From Mycolicibacterium austroafricanum (GTDB taxonomy: Bacteria; Actinomycetota; Actinomycetes; Mycobacteriales; Mycobacteriaceae): a stretch of 64,000 nucleotides of DNA. Below the pieces are notes generated by a model. It searched no databases, was not told the DNA's origin, and saw nothing but the letters and a program-made list of their open reading frames with translations. Position 1 is the first letter of the stretch. Each line of letters begins with the position of its first letter. A program made the translations under genes and the position numbers. Shown piece after piece: positions 1-8,076 of the stretch. The stretch is taken from positions 53,750-117,749 of the forward strand of contig NZ_CACSIP010000009.1 of the NCBI RefSeq assembly GCF_902705885.1, read 5' to 3'.

Positions 1-208
1 CCGCGGTCGACACGGCGAGGAGTGGCAGCAGAGCCGCGCCCACGGCAAGCCCCATTGCTCCTCGCTTGAATCTGTTGTCCGGGCGGTTGGGGTGGAAGCC
101 CGCCCAGACCGTCCGGCCGGTCGGCAACGATCGACGATGTTCCTCGTTGGCGGGCCGGTGCAGATGCCGGCCCCCAGACTGATGAGACAACTTTGCCGGA
201 CTACCCAT
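1..208 (-). CDS. Partial membrane-anchored or secreted protein, unknown
   Basis: An open frame runs leftward from an ATG at 206-208 to the window edge without a stop, giving about 69 N-terminal residues. The first 45 are hydrophilic and rich in His, Arg and Pro. A hydrophobic stretch follows (GAMGLAVGAALLPLLAVSTA, ending at the window edge) that looks like a membrane anchor or an internal signal-anchor. A weak GGGGA lies 11 bases before the ATG. I do not recognise the family. The real start could be the ATG at 55, just before the hydrophobic stretch, with AGGAG too close in front of it; that would make it a plain signal peptide. Confidence 0.5.
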   Translation of the reverse strand, partial: MGSPAKLSHQSGGRHLHRPANEEHRRSLPTGRTVWAGFHPNRPDNRFKRGAMGLAVGAALLPLLAVSTA

Positions 209-439
209 ATTTGTTTGATTCCCCCAGTGCGAAGCTGATGTGTCATCCACGGCCGAACCGGGTCTGTAGTTTGCTGAACGGAGACCCGTTTACAGTGTGA
301 CCCAGACAGCACCCTAGCAAAAGGCCGCTATGCATTTGCTGTTTCGGCGCCGCGTCCGACAGACGAACTGCTGCGTCCTAGCGCCAGTGTTCTCGCCACA
401 GCCACTCGTCAGTGGCGTTTCCGGCAAGACCCAGTGTTC

Positions 440-705
440 CGGTGTCATCGACCCCCCACCTACACCTCCATGACACAGATCGCCGCCGATGCTCTCGGCA
501 TGCCGGTCGGTCGAGTTCGATTCAACTTGGGCGACAGCGACTTTCCGAAGCTCCCATGCACGGCGGACAACAGACGATGGCGAGTGTGGGGGCAGGCGTG
601 CCCCCGTCAGTGCTGACGTCCCCGCTCTCGCTGCCACCTTCCTGCCCGCTGGGGACACGATCGCCCCGGGGTGAAGGGGGTCAAAACCCCCGAGCGTCTG
701 CTGTG
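440..705 (+). pseudogene. Remnant of xanthine dehydrogenase-family molybdenum-binding subunit
   Basis: Three pieces of one family can be read in three frames. At 461-550 the frame reads TYTSMTQIAADALGMPVGRV and on to FNLGDSDFPK. At 544-600 another frame reads SEAPMHGGQQTMASVGAGV. At 606-668 a third reads VSADVPALAATFLPAGDTIA, and 668-682 shifts again to GVKGV. These match, in order, the MTQIAADALG, GGSQT.ASVG, and NADVP...GVKG blocks of the large subunit of xanthine dehydrogenase/aldehyde oxidase-type enzymes, as I remember them. More than 100 residues are missing between the second and third pieces. At least two frameshifts and the deletion make it non-functional. No 2Fe-2S or FAD subunit gene is seen beside it. 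Confidence 0.7.
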
Positions 706-739
706 ATTCCCATGGAGGCAGTCGATGTTGGCAGAAGAA

Positions 740-755
740 CTTACTGATCAGTAAG
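740..755. promoter_or_regulatory. Perfect 16-bp palindrome, candidate TetR-type operator
   Basis: CTTACTGATCAGTAAG reads the same on both strands. It ends 28 bases before the ATG of the hydrolase at 784. Length and position are typical of a TetR-family operator. The only regulator gene close by is the TetR at 1659-2246, convergent with the hydrolase, so it is the obvious candidate, but that link is inference. Confidence 0.55.
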
Positions 756-783
756 ATCGACTTCCGAGCAGACGGGAGTCGCG

Positions 784-1644
784 ATGTTCGAAACGAAGTT
801 CGTCGACATTCATGGCGTGAGTCAAGCTGTGGTGGACGTCGGTGAGGGCGATGAGGTCCTGTTGCTGATCCACGGCATGGCAGGCAGCGCGGACACGTGG
901 CGGGCGGTGATACCCCAGCTCGCCAAGAAGTACCGTGTGGTCGCCCCCGACTTGACGGGCCACGGGCAGTCGTCGAAACCTCGCACCGACTACTCACTGG
1001 GTGCGTTCGCCGTCGGTCTGCGTGACCTGCTCGACGAACTCGGCATCGAGTCGGCGACGATCGTCGGCCATTCGCTGGGCGGCGGTGTGGCGATGCAGTT
1101 CCTGTATCAGCACCCCGACTACTGCCGCAGGCTGGTCCTGATCAGCAGCGGTGGTCTCGGTCCTGATGTCGGCTGGGTCCTGCGCCTGCTCGCGGCCCCG
1201 GGCGCGGAGTTGGTGATGCCGATCATCGCGCCCGCCCCGGTGCTGCGTGCCGGCAACGCCGTTCGGACCTGGTTGAGTTCGGCGGGCCTGCGCTCACCGC
1301 GCGGCGCAGAGATCTGGAGCGCGTATTCGTCCTTCTCGGATCGAGAAACCCGGGAGGCATTTCTGCGGACCCTGCGGTCGGTGGTCGACTACCGCGGTCA
1401 GTCCGTCAGCGCGCTGAATCGGTTGACGCTTCGGGCCGACCTGCCCGCGCTCGCGATCTGGGGTGAGCAGGACACCATCATCCCGGTCGCCCACGCTTAC
1501 TCGGCCTTGGAGGCGCGGCCGGACTGCCGGCTCGAAGTCCTGCCCGATGTCGGGCACTTTGCGCAGGTCGAGGCGCCGACCGAGGTGGTCGACCTGATCG
1601 AGGACTTCATCGCGACGACGGTCCCGGCTGATACGCGCGGGTGA
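784..1644 (+). CDS. Alpha/beta-fold hydrolase
   Basis: This 286-residue cytoplasmic protein has the full alpha/beta-hydrolase set: an HGMAGS oxyanion loop near residue 30, DLTGHGQS near 57, the nucleophile elbow GHSLGG with Ser97, and a late GHFAQVE motif supplying the catalytic His. A GGGAG ribosome site sits 5 bases before the ATG. The 16-bp palindrome at 740-755 lies in its promoter region. It ends 14 bases from the convergent TetR gene. Family members include epoxide hydrolases, haloperoxidase-like enzymes and ring-cleavage product hydrolases. The substrate cannot be told from sequence. Confidence 0.85.
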   Translation: MFETKFVDIHGVSQAVVDVGEGDEVLLLIHGMAGSADTWRAVIPQLAKKYRVVAPDLTGHGQSSKPRTDYSLGAFAVGLRDLLDELGIESATIVGHSLGGGVAMQFLYQHPDYCRRLVLISSGGLGPDVGWVLRLLAAPGAELVMPIIAPAPVLRAGNAVRTWLSSAGLRSPRGAEIWSAYSSFSDRETREAFLRTLRSVVDYRGQSVSALNRLTLRADLPALAIWGEQDTIIPVAHAYSALEARPDCRLEVLPDVGHFAQVEAPTEVVDLIEDFIATTVPADTRG

Positions 1645-1658
1645 GCGGCCGCAGGCTC

Positions 1659-2246
1659 CTAGAGCGGCAGTCCCGCATCGAGAAAGTCCAGACCCGCAAA
1701 GATCGACTCCGGCGACATCGGGGTGCCGTGTAGCGCCGCCATCATCACGCCGGTCATCGCACCCGCGGTGATGCGCAACATGGGGTCGTCGGCCGGCCGG
1801 TTCAGCCGGGTGGCCAGCGCGTCGGTGATCAGGTCGATGACGTGCACGTATTCGTTGTAGAGGGCGCCGGCGGCCTCCGGCAGCGTGTACAGCAGTTGCT
1901 GGCGGGCGATCTCCTCGCCCCACTCGGGGCCCGCCATGCCTGCGAACACCTGTTCCAGGGCATGGCGGTAGGCGGGGATGGGACGCAGTTCCGGGGGTGC
2001 GGCGAGGAACAGCTCGATGATCGGTTCCATCAACTGGTCGGGGACCAGCAGCGCGGCCTTGTTGGGGAAGTACCGGAAGAACGTTCGCGGTGAGACGTCG
2101 GCGAGTTCGGCGATCTGTTCGATGGTGGTGTCGGGGTAGCCGTTCTTCTCGAAGAGCTCATATGCGGCGAGACGCACCGTCTCCCGGGTCCGGCGCTTCT
2201 TGCGCTCCCGGAGACCCATCTCGTCGTCGGTGGTCACACCACCCAT
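1659..2246 (-). CDS. TetR-family transcriptional regulator
   Basis: The N-terminus carries the TetR helix-turn-helix: GLRERKKRRTRETVRLAAYE, then TTIEQIAELADVSPRTFFRY and FPNKAALL. The C-terminal domain contains LLYTLPEAAGALYNEYV. I place the start at the ATG at 2246 (195 residues). A GTG nine bases further in is possible, and a longer frame upstream is poorly coding. The protein is clearly paralogous to the TetR at 22415-22993 (shared SPRTFFRYFP, EPIIE/DPIIE.FLAAP, LLYTLPEA/LMYTLPEA blocks). It is divergent from the mce operon across a 450-bp gap and convergent with the hydrolase, so either could be its target. Confidence 0.85.
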   Translation of the reverse strand: MGGVTTDDEMGLRERKKRRTRETVRLAAYELFEKNGYPDTTIEQIAELADVSPRTFFRYFPNKAALLVPDQLMEPIIELFLAAPPELRPIPAYRHALEQVFAGMAGPEWGEEIARQQLLYTLPEAAGALYNEYVHVIDLITDALATRLNRPADDPMLRITAGAMTGVMMAALHGTPMSPESIFAGLDFLDAGLPL

Positions 2247-2696
2247 TGTTCCGCATCGGCGGGCGGGAGTCAGACGATACATGCGACTGGCGTCGCGGTG
2301 AACGGGTGAACCTTCCAGTGGCAGGACGTGTACGCCCTGTTGCTGGTCGGTCAAGATCACTTGCGGCGGAGGCAGATTCGTCGACACTGCCCGCACGGTT
2401 CTGCGTCACCACGACGAGGGTCAAGTGGACTTGCTCGCAAGACATTCGACCCTGCCGCGCACCTCTGCGGTCGCCGGCAGCAAACCTGCGTGCGGTAGGT
2501 CGGACCGCCGCCGATTGACTCCGAAGAGGCATGTTTATCCCCCATGATGGAGCAGTCACCGCAGCACTCCGTCGATAGCGTCTTCCAGTATGACTTGCGT
2601 CGAGGGTGACGGCCGGTGGGCTGAGGTCGAGGCTCTCCTCGCAACGGCAGTGCGGGTCCAGCACCCTCCGCTGATCATTCCCCCGAGGGCGCCGCG
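2247..2696. other. 450-bp intergenic region between TetR gene and mce operon
   Basis: No convincing gene is seen here. A 36-codon plus-strand frame starts at the ATG at 2590 and its TGA overlaps the GTG of the first yrbE gene; it could be a leader peptide but matches nothing I know. The region holds the two TCAAGNNNACTTGC motifs listed separately. Promoters for the TetR gene and for the mce operon must lie here, but I cannot pick clear -35/-10 pairs. Confidence 0.6.
2352..2434. promoter_or_regulatory. Two TCAAGNNNACTTGC motifs, candidate operators
   Basis: TCAAGATCACTTGC lies at 2352-2365 and TCAAGTGGACTTGC at 2421-2434. They share all outer positions and differ only in the three central bases. 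Each contains the near-palindrome CAAG(N4)CTTG. A further half-site, ACTTGC, lies at 2593-2598. The spacing between the two copies is 69 bp. Sitting between divergent TetR and mce genes, they are good candidate binding sites for that TetR or another regulator of the mce operon. Confidence 0.5.
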
Positions 2697-3467
2697 GTGA
2701 CGCTGGCAACCTCCGCCACCAAGCCGTTGCGCGGTGTCGGCGAGTTCTTCGCGATGTCGCTGGACACCCTTGTTCAGATGTTCAAGCCGCCGTTTGCCTG
2801 GCGCGAGTACGTGTTGCAGTCGTGGTTCGTGGCGCGAGTATCGGTGCTGCCCGCGCTGATGCTGACGATGCCCTACTCGGTGCTGCTGGTGTTCACGTTC
2901 AACATTCTGCTCACCGAGTTCGGGGCAGCGGACTTCTCCGGCACCGGCGCCGCAATCGGCACCGTGAACCAGATCGGGCCTATCGTCACCGTGCTGGTGG
3001 TCTCCGGCGCGGGCGCCACCGCCATGTGTGCCGATCTCGGTGCGCGGACCATTCGGGAAGAACTCGACGCGATGCGGGTGATGGGCATCAACCCGATCCA
3101 GGCGCTTGTGGTTCCCCGCGTGCTGGCGGCCACGACGGTGGCTTTGGCGCTGTCCGCGACGGTGATCCTGGTGGGTCTCGTCGGCGCCTTCTTCTTCACC
3201 GTGTTCATCCAAAACGTTTCGGCGGGTGCGTTTGTCGCGGGGCTGACGCTGCTCACCGGGGTCTCCGACGTCATCGTGTCGCTGGTCAAAGCCACACTGT
3301 TCGGGATGGCTGCAGGCCTGATCGCCTGTTACAAGGGAATCTCGGTCGGTGGTGGCCCGGCCGGTGTCGGGAACGCGGTGAACGAAACCGTGGTCTTCAC
3401 CTTCATGGTGCTGTTCGCGATCAATGTGATCGTGACCGCTGTCGGCATCCAGTTCACGGTGCAATGA
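2697..3467 (+). CDS. MlaE/YrbE-type ABC permease, first of the mce operon (YrbEA)
   Basis: This 256-residue membrane protein belongs to the MlaE/YrbE permease family. With YrbEB it forms the inner-membrane channel of an Mce lipid importer, energised by an unlinked MceG-type ATPase. It has several hydrophobic segments, and the family core GARTIREELDAMRVMGINPI lies around residues 115-140, including the EExDA motif. The GTG start overlaps a short upstream frame. YrbEB starts 9 bases after its stop. Which lipid this system imports, and which numbered mce cluster it corresponds to, cannot be told from the sequence. Confidence 0.93.
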   Translation: MTLATSATKPLRGVGEFFAMSLDTLVQMFKPPFAWREYVLQSWFVARVSVLPALMLTMPYSVLLVFTFNILLTEFGAADFSGTGAAIGTVNQIGPIVTVLVVSGAGATAMCADLGARTIREELDAMRVMGINPIQALVVPRVLAATTVALALSATVILVGLVGAFFFTVFIQNVSAGAFVAGLTLLTGVSDVIVSLVKATLFGMAAGLIACYKGISVGGGPAGVGNAVNETVVFTFMVLFAINVIVTAVGIQFTVQ

Positions 3468-3476
3468 GATGGCGCC

Positions 3477-4328
3477 ATGACAGCTGTCCCGAGCAAGCCC
3501 AATCCCAGGCTCCGCCGCGCATCCGAAAGCCTTTCCGGGGGCTGGAATCACATCGGCGAGCAGGCGTACTTCTATGCCAAGACGGTGTCGTCGATCCCCG
3601 ATGCGGTCGTCAACTACCGCACCGAGCTCTACCGGCTGATCGCCCAGATGGGTTTGGGTGCAGGAGCACTCGCGGTCGTCGGCGGCACTGTGGCGATCGT
3701 GGGATTCCTCACCATCACCACGGGAGCCTTGGTTGCGGTGCAGGGGTACAACCAGTTGGCATCCGTCGGTTTCGAGGCGCTGACCGGCTTCGCCTCTGCG
3801 TTCTTCAACGTCCGGCTCATCGTGCCGGGAACCACGGCAGTGGCACTGTCGGCGACCATCGGCGCCGGTGCCACCGCCCAGCTGGGTGCGATGCGCATCA
3901 ACGAGGAGATCGACGCGCTCGAGGTCATCGGCATTCGCAGCGTGACCTACCTTGCGTCCACGCGCGTCATCGCCGGCGTGATCGTGGTCATCCCGCTGTA
4001 CTGCGTGGCGGTCATGATGGCCTTCCTGGCCGCCCGCACCGGCACCACGGTGATATACGGCCAGGGATCAGGGGTCTACGACCACTACTTCAACACTTTT
4101 CTCAACCCCACCGATCTGATCTGGTCGTTCTTTCAGGTGGTGGCGATCGCGGTGGTGATCATGCTCGTGCACACCTACTACGGCTATACCGCGACCGGTG
4201 GGCCGGCCGGGGTGGGGGAGGCAGTGGGCCGGGCCGTGCGGACCTCGATGGTGGTCGCGGCGATCGAGATCATCTTCATCTCGCTGGCCGTGTACGGCCA
4301 GTCCGGCAACTTCAATCTGGCGGGGTAG
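3477..4328 (+). CDS. MlaE/YrbE-type ABC permease, second of the mce operon (YrbEB)
   Basis: This is the 283-residue partner permease of the preceding gene. It has a hydrophilic N-terminus of about 50 residues, then hydrophobic segments and the family core GAMRINEEIDALEVIGIRSV around residues 135-160. The C-terminal part (HTYYGYTATGGPAGVGEAVG) is typical of YrbEB proteins. The next gene, mceA, begins 4 bases after the stop, so translation is probably coupled. The pair forms the permease dimer on which the Mce tube is assembled. Confidence 0.93.
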   Translation: MTAVPSKPNPRLRRASESLSGGWNHIGEQAYFYAKTVSSIPDAVVNYRTELYRLIAQMGLGAGALAVVGGTVAIVGFLTITTGALVAVQGYNQLASVGFEALTGFASAFFNVRLIVPGTTAVALSATIGAGATAQLGAMRINEEIDALEVIGIRSVTYLASTRVIAGVIVVIPLYCVAVMMAFLAARTGTTVIYGQGSGVYDHYFNTFLNPTDLIWSFFQVVAIAVVIMLVHTYYGYTATGGPAGVGEAVGRAVRTSMVVAAIEIIFISLAVYGQSGNFNLAG

Positions 4329-4332
4329 CGGG

Positions 4333-5706
4333 ATGGACACCCGTGAACGACGCTTTCACCCCGGCTGGTGGGCACTGATGCTGTGTGCGGCCACCGCCGC
4401 GTTCATCCTCGTCACCTCGGCGATTTTTGCCGGCACCTTCACCTCCTCGGTGCCGGTGACGCTGACCTCCGAACGATCCGGTCTCATCATGGAATCCAAC
4501 GCCAAGGTCAAGATGCGCGGCGTGCAGGTCGGTCGCGTCAGCCACATCGGTGCGGGCCGGCACGGCGCCAGGTTGGTGCTGGAAATAGATCCCGACCAGA
4601 TCCAGTACATCCCGGCCAATGTCGAGGCGGAGATCAACGTGACCACCGCGTTCGGCGCCAAGTTCGTCGAACTGGTCGCGCCGAAGAATCCGAGCACTGA
4701 ACGGCTGGCCGCCGGCGCGGTCGTGCAGAGCAGGAATGTCACCACAGAGGTGAACACGGTGTTCGAGAACGTCGCCGATCTGCTCGAGATGATCGATCCG
4801 GCCAAGTTGAACGCGGTGCTCTCCGCGGTGGCCGACGCGGTGCGTGGGCAAGGTGAGCGGATGGGTCAGGCCACCACCGATCTCGATCAGGTGTTGACGG
4901 CGCTCAACGACCGCAGCGAGATCATTCGTCAGGACTGGCGATCCTTCAAGAACGTCAACGACACCTACGCCGCCGCGGCCGACGACATTCTCACCGTCCT
5001 CGACGCCGCGAGCGCCACCAGCACCACCCTCGTGGATCATTCGGCCTCACTGGACAGCTTGCTGCTCAACGTCCTCGGATTCGCAGACTCCGGGACCAAC
5101 CTGCTCGCCGGCACCAAGGACAATCTGGTCGCGTCGGCGGACCTCCTCGAGCCCACCGCGAACCTGCTGAACAAATACAGCCCCACCTACGCCTGCATGT
5201 TGCAGGGCATGCAGTTCAACCTCGAAAACGGCGGCTATTCGGCGTTCGGCGGCGCCGACGGCCGAACCCTGCACTTCGACGTCGCCCTGTTGCTCGGCAA
5301 CGACCCCTACTCGTATCCGGAACATCTGCCGATCATCGGGGCCAAGGGCGGACCGGGCGGAAAGCCGGGCTGCGGATCACTGCCCGACGTGGCGAAGAAC
5401 TTTCCGGTGCGCCAGCTGGTGACCAACACCGGGTGGGGCAGGGGCCTGGATATTCGGCCCAACCCCGGTATCGGGCATCCCTGTTACGCCAACTGGCTGC
5501 CGGCGACGCGCGCGGTCCCCGAGGTGCCCAGCGTCCGCCAGTGCATCCCGGGCCCGGCGATCGGACCGGTCCCGTATCCGGGAGCGCCGCCCTATGGCGC
5601 ACCGCTGTATGGACCCGGTGGCGTGCCGCTGTGGCCGGGTGTTGCTCCGGCGCAGCCCGACCCGGGTCCGGCCAGGCCGGACACCAACGGGCAGACACCC
5701 CCGTGA
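4333..5706 (+). CDS. mceA: MCE family protein, MceA position
   Basis: This 457-residue protein has one N-terminal transmembrane segment (residues 12-35), then the MCE/MlaD domain beginning SVPVTLTSERSGLIMESNAK with the VKMRGVQVGRV signature, then a long helical region and a Pro/Gly-rich tail from about residue 390. Such proteins are anchored in the membrane and build a hydrophobic conduit for lipids across the periplasm. I start it at the ATG at 4333, 4 bases after yrbEB; an upstream in-frame extension overlaps yrbEB and is not coding. Position and length fit the A subunit. Confidence 0.92.
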   Translation: MDTRERRFHPGWWALMLCAATAAFILVTSAIFAGTFTSSVPVTLTSERSGLIMESNAKVKMRGVQVGRVSHIGAGRHGARLVLEIDPDQIQYIPANVEAEINVTTAFGAKFVELVAPKNPSTERLAAGAVVQSRNVTTEVNTVFENVADLLEMIDPAKLNAVLSAVADAVRGQGERMGQATTDLDQVLTALNDRSEIIRQDWRSFKNVNDTYAAAADDILTVLDAASATSTTLVDHSASLDSLLLNVLGFADSGTNLLAGTKDNLVASADLLEPTANLLNKYSPTYACMLQGMQFNLENGGYSAFGGADGRTLHFDVALLLGNDPYSYPEHLPIIGAKGGPGGKPGCGSLPDVAKNFPVRQLVTNTGWGRGLDIRPNPGIGHPCYANWLPATRAVPEVPSVRQCIPGPAIGPVPYPGAPPYGAPLYGPGGVPLWPGVAPAQPDPGPARPDTNGQTPP

Positions 5707-5740
5707 GCGCCGACGACCAACCGACTCGGGAGATTTCACT

Positions 5741-6766
5741 GTGAAGGAACTCAAGGGCGCGGCGCTGCGCCTGGGAATCTTCCTGACGGTGTGCGCGCTC
5801 GGTGCGTTCCTCCTGGTGGCCGTGTTCGGGCAGGTTCGTTTCGGGGAAGGCAAGAACTACCTCGCCCAGTTCGTCAACGTCTCCGGCCTGCGCGAGGGTG
5901 ACCTCGTCAGGATCGCCGGTGTTGAGGTCGGCAAAGTCCAGACGATCACGGTCAACCGGGACGCGACGGTGACGGTCGAGTTCTCGGCCGACGAAACCGT
6001 CTCTCTCACCGAAGGATCCCGGGCGGCGATTCGTTACGACGACCTGATCGGCAACCGCTTCCTCGCGCTGCTGGAGGGCGCCGGGCCGCTTCAGACGCTG
6101 AAGCCAGGTGGCACGATTCCCCTCAACCGCACCGAATCCGCGCTGGATCTGGATGCCTTGATCGGTGGTTTCCGTCCGCTCTTTCGGGCGTTGGACCCTG
6201 ACCAGGTCAACGAGTTGACCGCACAGTTGATCGAGGCGTTCCAGGGACAGGGGCCCACGATCGGGTCGTTCCTCAACCAGGCCGCCGCGGTCACCAACAC
6301 ACTGGCCGACCGCGATGTTCTGATCGGGGAGGTCGTCGACAACCTCAACGTCGTGCTGGGTTCGCTGGGTGGCCAGACCGAGAGGTTCGACAAAGCGGTC
6401 ACGTCGCTTTCGACACTGGTGCAGGGCCTCTCGGACCGTAGAAGCGACCTCTCCGAGGCGGTGGCCTACGTCGACGCCGGCGCCGGGTCGTTCACCGATC
6501 TGATGTCGCAGGCCCGGGAGCCGTTCCAAAAGGTGGTTCACGAACTCGACCGGGCCGCGGGAATCGCGGTGGCCGACCACGAGTACCTCGACCGCTTCAT
6601 CAATGAGCTGCCGGACAAGTACCGGGCACTGAACCGTCAGGCGATGTACGGCGACTTCTTCAGTTTCTACCTGTGCGATCTGGTGTTGAAGCTCAACGGG
6701 AAAGGGGGCCAACCGGTGTACGTCAAGGTTGCCGGTCAGAGCACAGGGAGATGCGCACCCAAATGA
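5741..6766 (+). CDS. mceB: MCE family protein, MceB position
   Basis: The protein has 341 residues: a short N-terminal cytoplasmic part, one transmembrane segment (residues 9-27), the MCE domain with the GLREGDLVRIAGVEVGKVQ signature, and a long helical C-terminal region. The GTG start at 5741 has GGGAG 10 bases upstream, and a longer upstream frame lies inside mceA. There is no proline-rich tail, in contrast to MceA, C and F. Its TGA overlaps the ATG of mceC (ATGA), which indicates translational coupling. Confidence 0.92.
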   Translation: MKELKGAALRLGIFLTVCALGAFLLVAVFGQVRFGEGKNYLAQFVNVSGLREGDLVRIAGVEVGKVQTITVNRDATVTVEFSADETVSLTEGSRAAIRYDDLIGNRFLALLEGAGPLQTLKPGGTIPLNRTESALDLDALIGGFRPLFRALDPDQVNELTAQLIEAFQGQGPTIGSFLNQAAAVTNTLADRDVLIGEVVDNLNVVLGSLGGQTERFDKAVTSLSTLVQGLSDRRSDLSEAVAYVDAGAGSFTDLMSQAREPFQKVVHELDRAAGIAVADHEYLDRFINELPDKYRALNRQAMYGDFFSFYLCDLVLKLNGKGGQPVYVKVAGQSTGRCAPK

Positions 6767-8076
6767 AAACGTTCTCCGAACGCAGCCCGGTGCTCATCGG
6801 GGTCATCGGTATCACCATCGTGGCCACGATCACGATGGCCGCCCTCAACTATCAGAAGCTGCCGTTCTTCAGCCAGGGAACTGACTACTCTGCCGAATTC
6901 GCCGACGCCGGAGGACTGTTCACCGGCGCCGCCGTCGAGGTCTCCGGTTATCCCTCCGGGAAAGTCTCGAACATCGAACTCGACGGGCAACAGGTACGTG
7001 TGACGTTCTGGGTGGCCAAGAACATTCACATCGGAGACCGCTCCGAGGCCCGGATCATCGCGAAAAGTCTTCTGGGAACCAAGGTGCTGGAGGTGCTTCC
7101 GCGCGGTGACGACCCGCTCGTCGACTCGATCCCGATGGACCGGACGACATCGCCCTACCAGCTGCCCGACGCGGTGGGTGACCTCGCGGCCACGATCGGC
7201 GGGCTGAACACGGTTCAGCTGTCGGACTCGTTGACCACGCTGGCACAGACCTTCTCCGACACCCCGGAGGAGTTGAGGAGCGCCGTGCAAGGTGTGGCGC
7301 GGTTCGCGCAGACACTCAACGCCCGCGATGCCAATCTGCGCGACCTGCTCCAGAACGCGGCCAAAGCGACGGAAGTACTCGCCAAGCGGACCGACCAGGT
7401 GGTCAGCCTGGTGCGCGACACCAACGCCCTGCTTGCCGAGCTGCGAACGCAGAGCGCAGCGCTGGACAATATCTGGTACAGCCTCTCCACCGCGGCGCAG
7501 CAACTCAAGGAATTCATCAACGAGAACCGACAGGAGTTGCGACCTGCCCTGGACAAGCTCAACGGCGTTCTGACGATTCTCGACAATCGCAAAGAACGCC
7601 TGCAGCTGGCGGTGAAAGGCCTCAACACCTATGCCATGTCGCTTGGCGAATCCATCTCCTCGGGACCGTTTTTCAAGGCGTACGTCGTCAATCTGCTGCC
7701 GGGACAATTCGTCCAACCGTTCATCGATGCCGCGTTCTCGGACCTCGGACTCGACCCGGCTGTACTGCTGCCGTCCGAGTTGACCGACCCGCCTACCGGC
7801 CAGGTCGGGACCCCGGCGCTGCCGGTGCCCTTCCCGCGAACAGGTCAGGGCGGCGAGCCCCATCTGACCCTGCCCGACGCGATCACTGGCAACCGCGACC
7901 CCAATCTGCCTGTCCAGTCTCCGGGCCGGTATCCGTATCGAGAGCCGCTACCGGCACCGCCGCCGGGCGGCCCGCCGCCCGGGCCGCCCGCACCCGCCCC
8001 GCCCGGACTCGAGTCGGTACCGGAACCGACGCCCGCACCCGTGCATGTGCCTGCCGCGCCGGGAGACCGGCCGTGA
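6763..8076 (+). CDS. mceC: MCE family protein, MceC position
   Basis: This 437-residue protein has a transmembrane segment at about residues 10-28, the MCE domain (signature around VEVSGYPSGKVSNIEL), a helical region of about 200 residues and a tail very rich in Pro, Gly and Ala from about residue 380. I choose the ATG at 6763 because it forms an ATGA overlap with mceB. A second in-frame ATG four codons earlier (6751) abuts GGGAG directly, with no room for a normal spacer. Confidence 0.9.
   Translation: MKTFSERSPVLIGVIGITIVATITMAALNYQKLPFFSQGTDYSAEFADAGGLFTGAAVEVSGYPSGKVSNIELDGQQVRVTFWVAKNIHIGDRSEARIIAKSLLGTKVLEVLPRGDDPLVDSIPMDRTTSPYQLPDAVGDLAATIGGLNTVQLSDSLTTLAQTFSDTPEELRSAVQGVARFAQTLNARDANLRDLLQNAAKATEVLAKRTDQVVSLVRDTNALLAELRTQSAALDNIWYSLSTAAQQLKEFINENRQELRPALDKLNGVLTILDNRKERLQLAVKGLNTYAMSLGESISSGPFFKAYVVNLLPGQFVQPFIDAAFSDLGLDPAVLLPSELTDPPTGQVGTPALPVPFPRTGQGGEPHLTLPDAITGNRDPNLPVQSPGRYPYREPLPAPPPGGPPPGPPAPAPPGLESVPEPTPAPVHVPAAPGDRP

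Noticed and set aside
314..997. 227-residue minus-strand frame across the left region
   Set aside because: It runs antisense to the hydrolase start and to the dehydrogenase remnant; composition is Arg/Ser-rich without motifs.
2822..4378. 518-residue plus-strand open frame over both yrbE genes
   Set aside because: It lies in the wrong frame across two clear YrbE proteins and is dominated by Arg, Gly and His, typical of a shifted frame.
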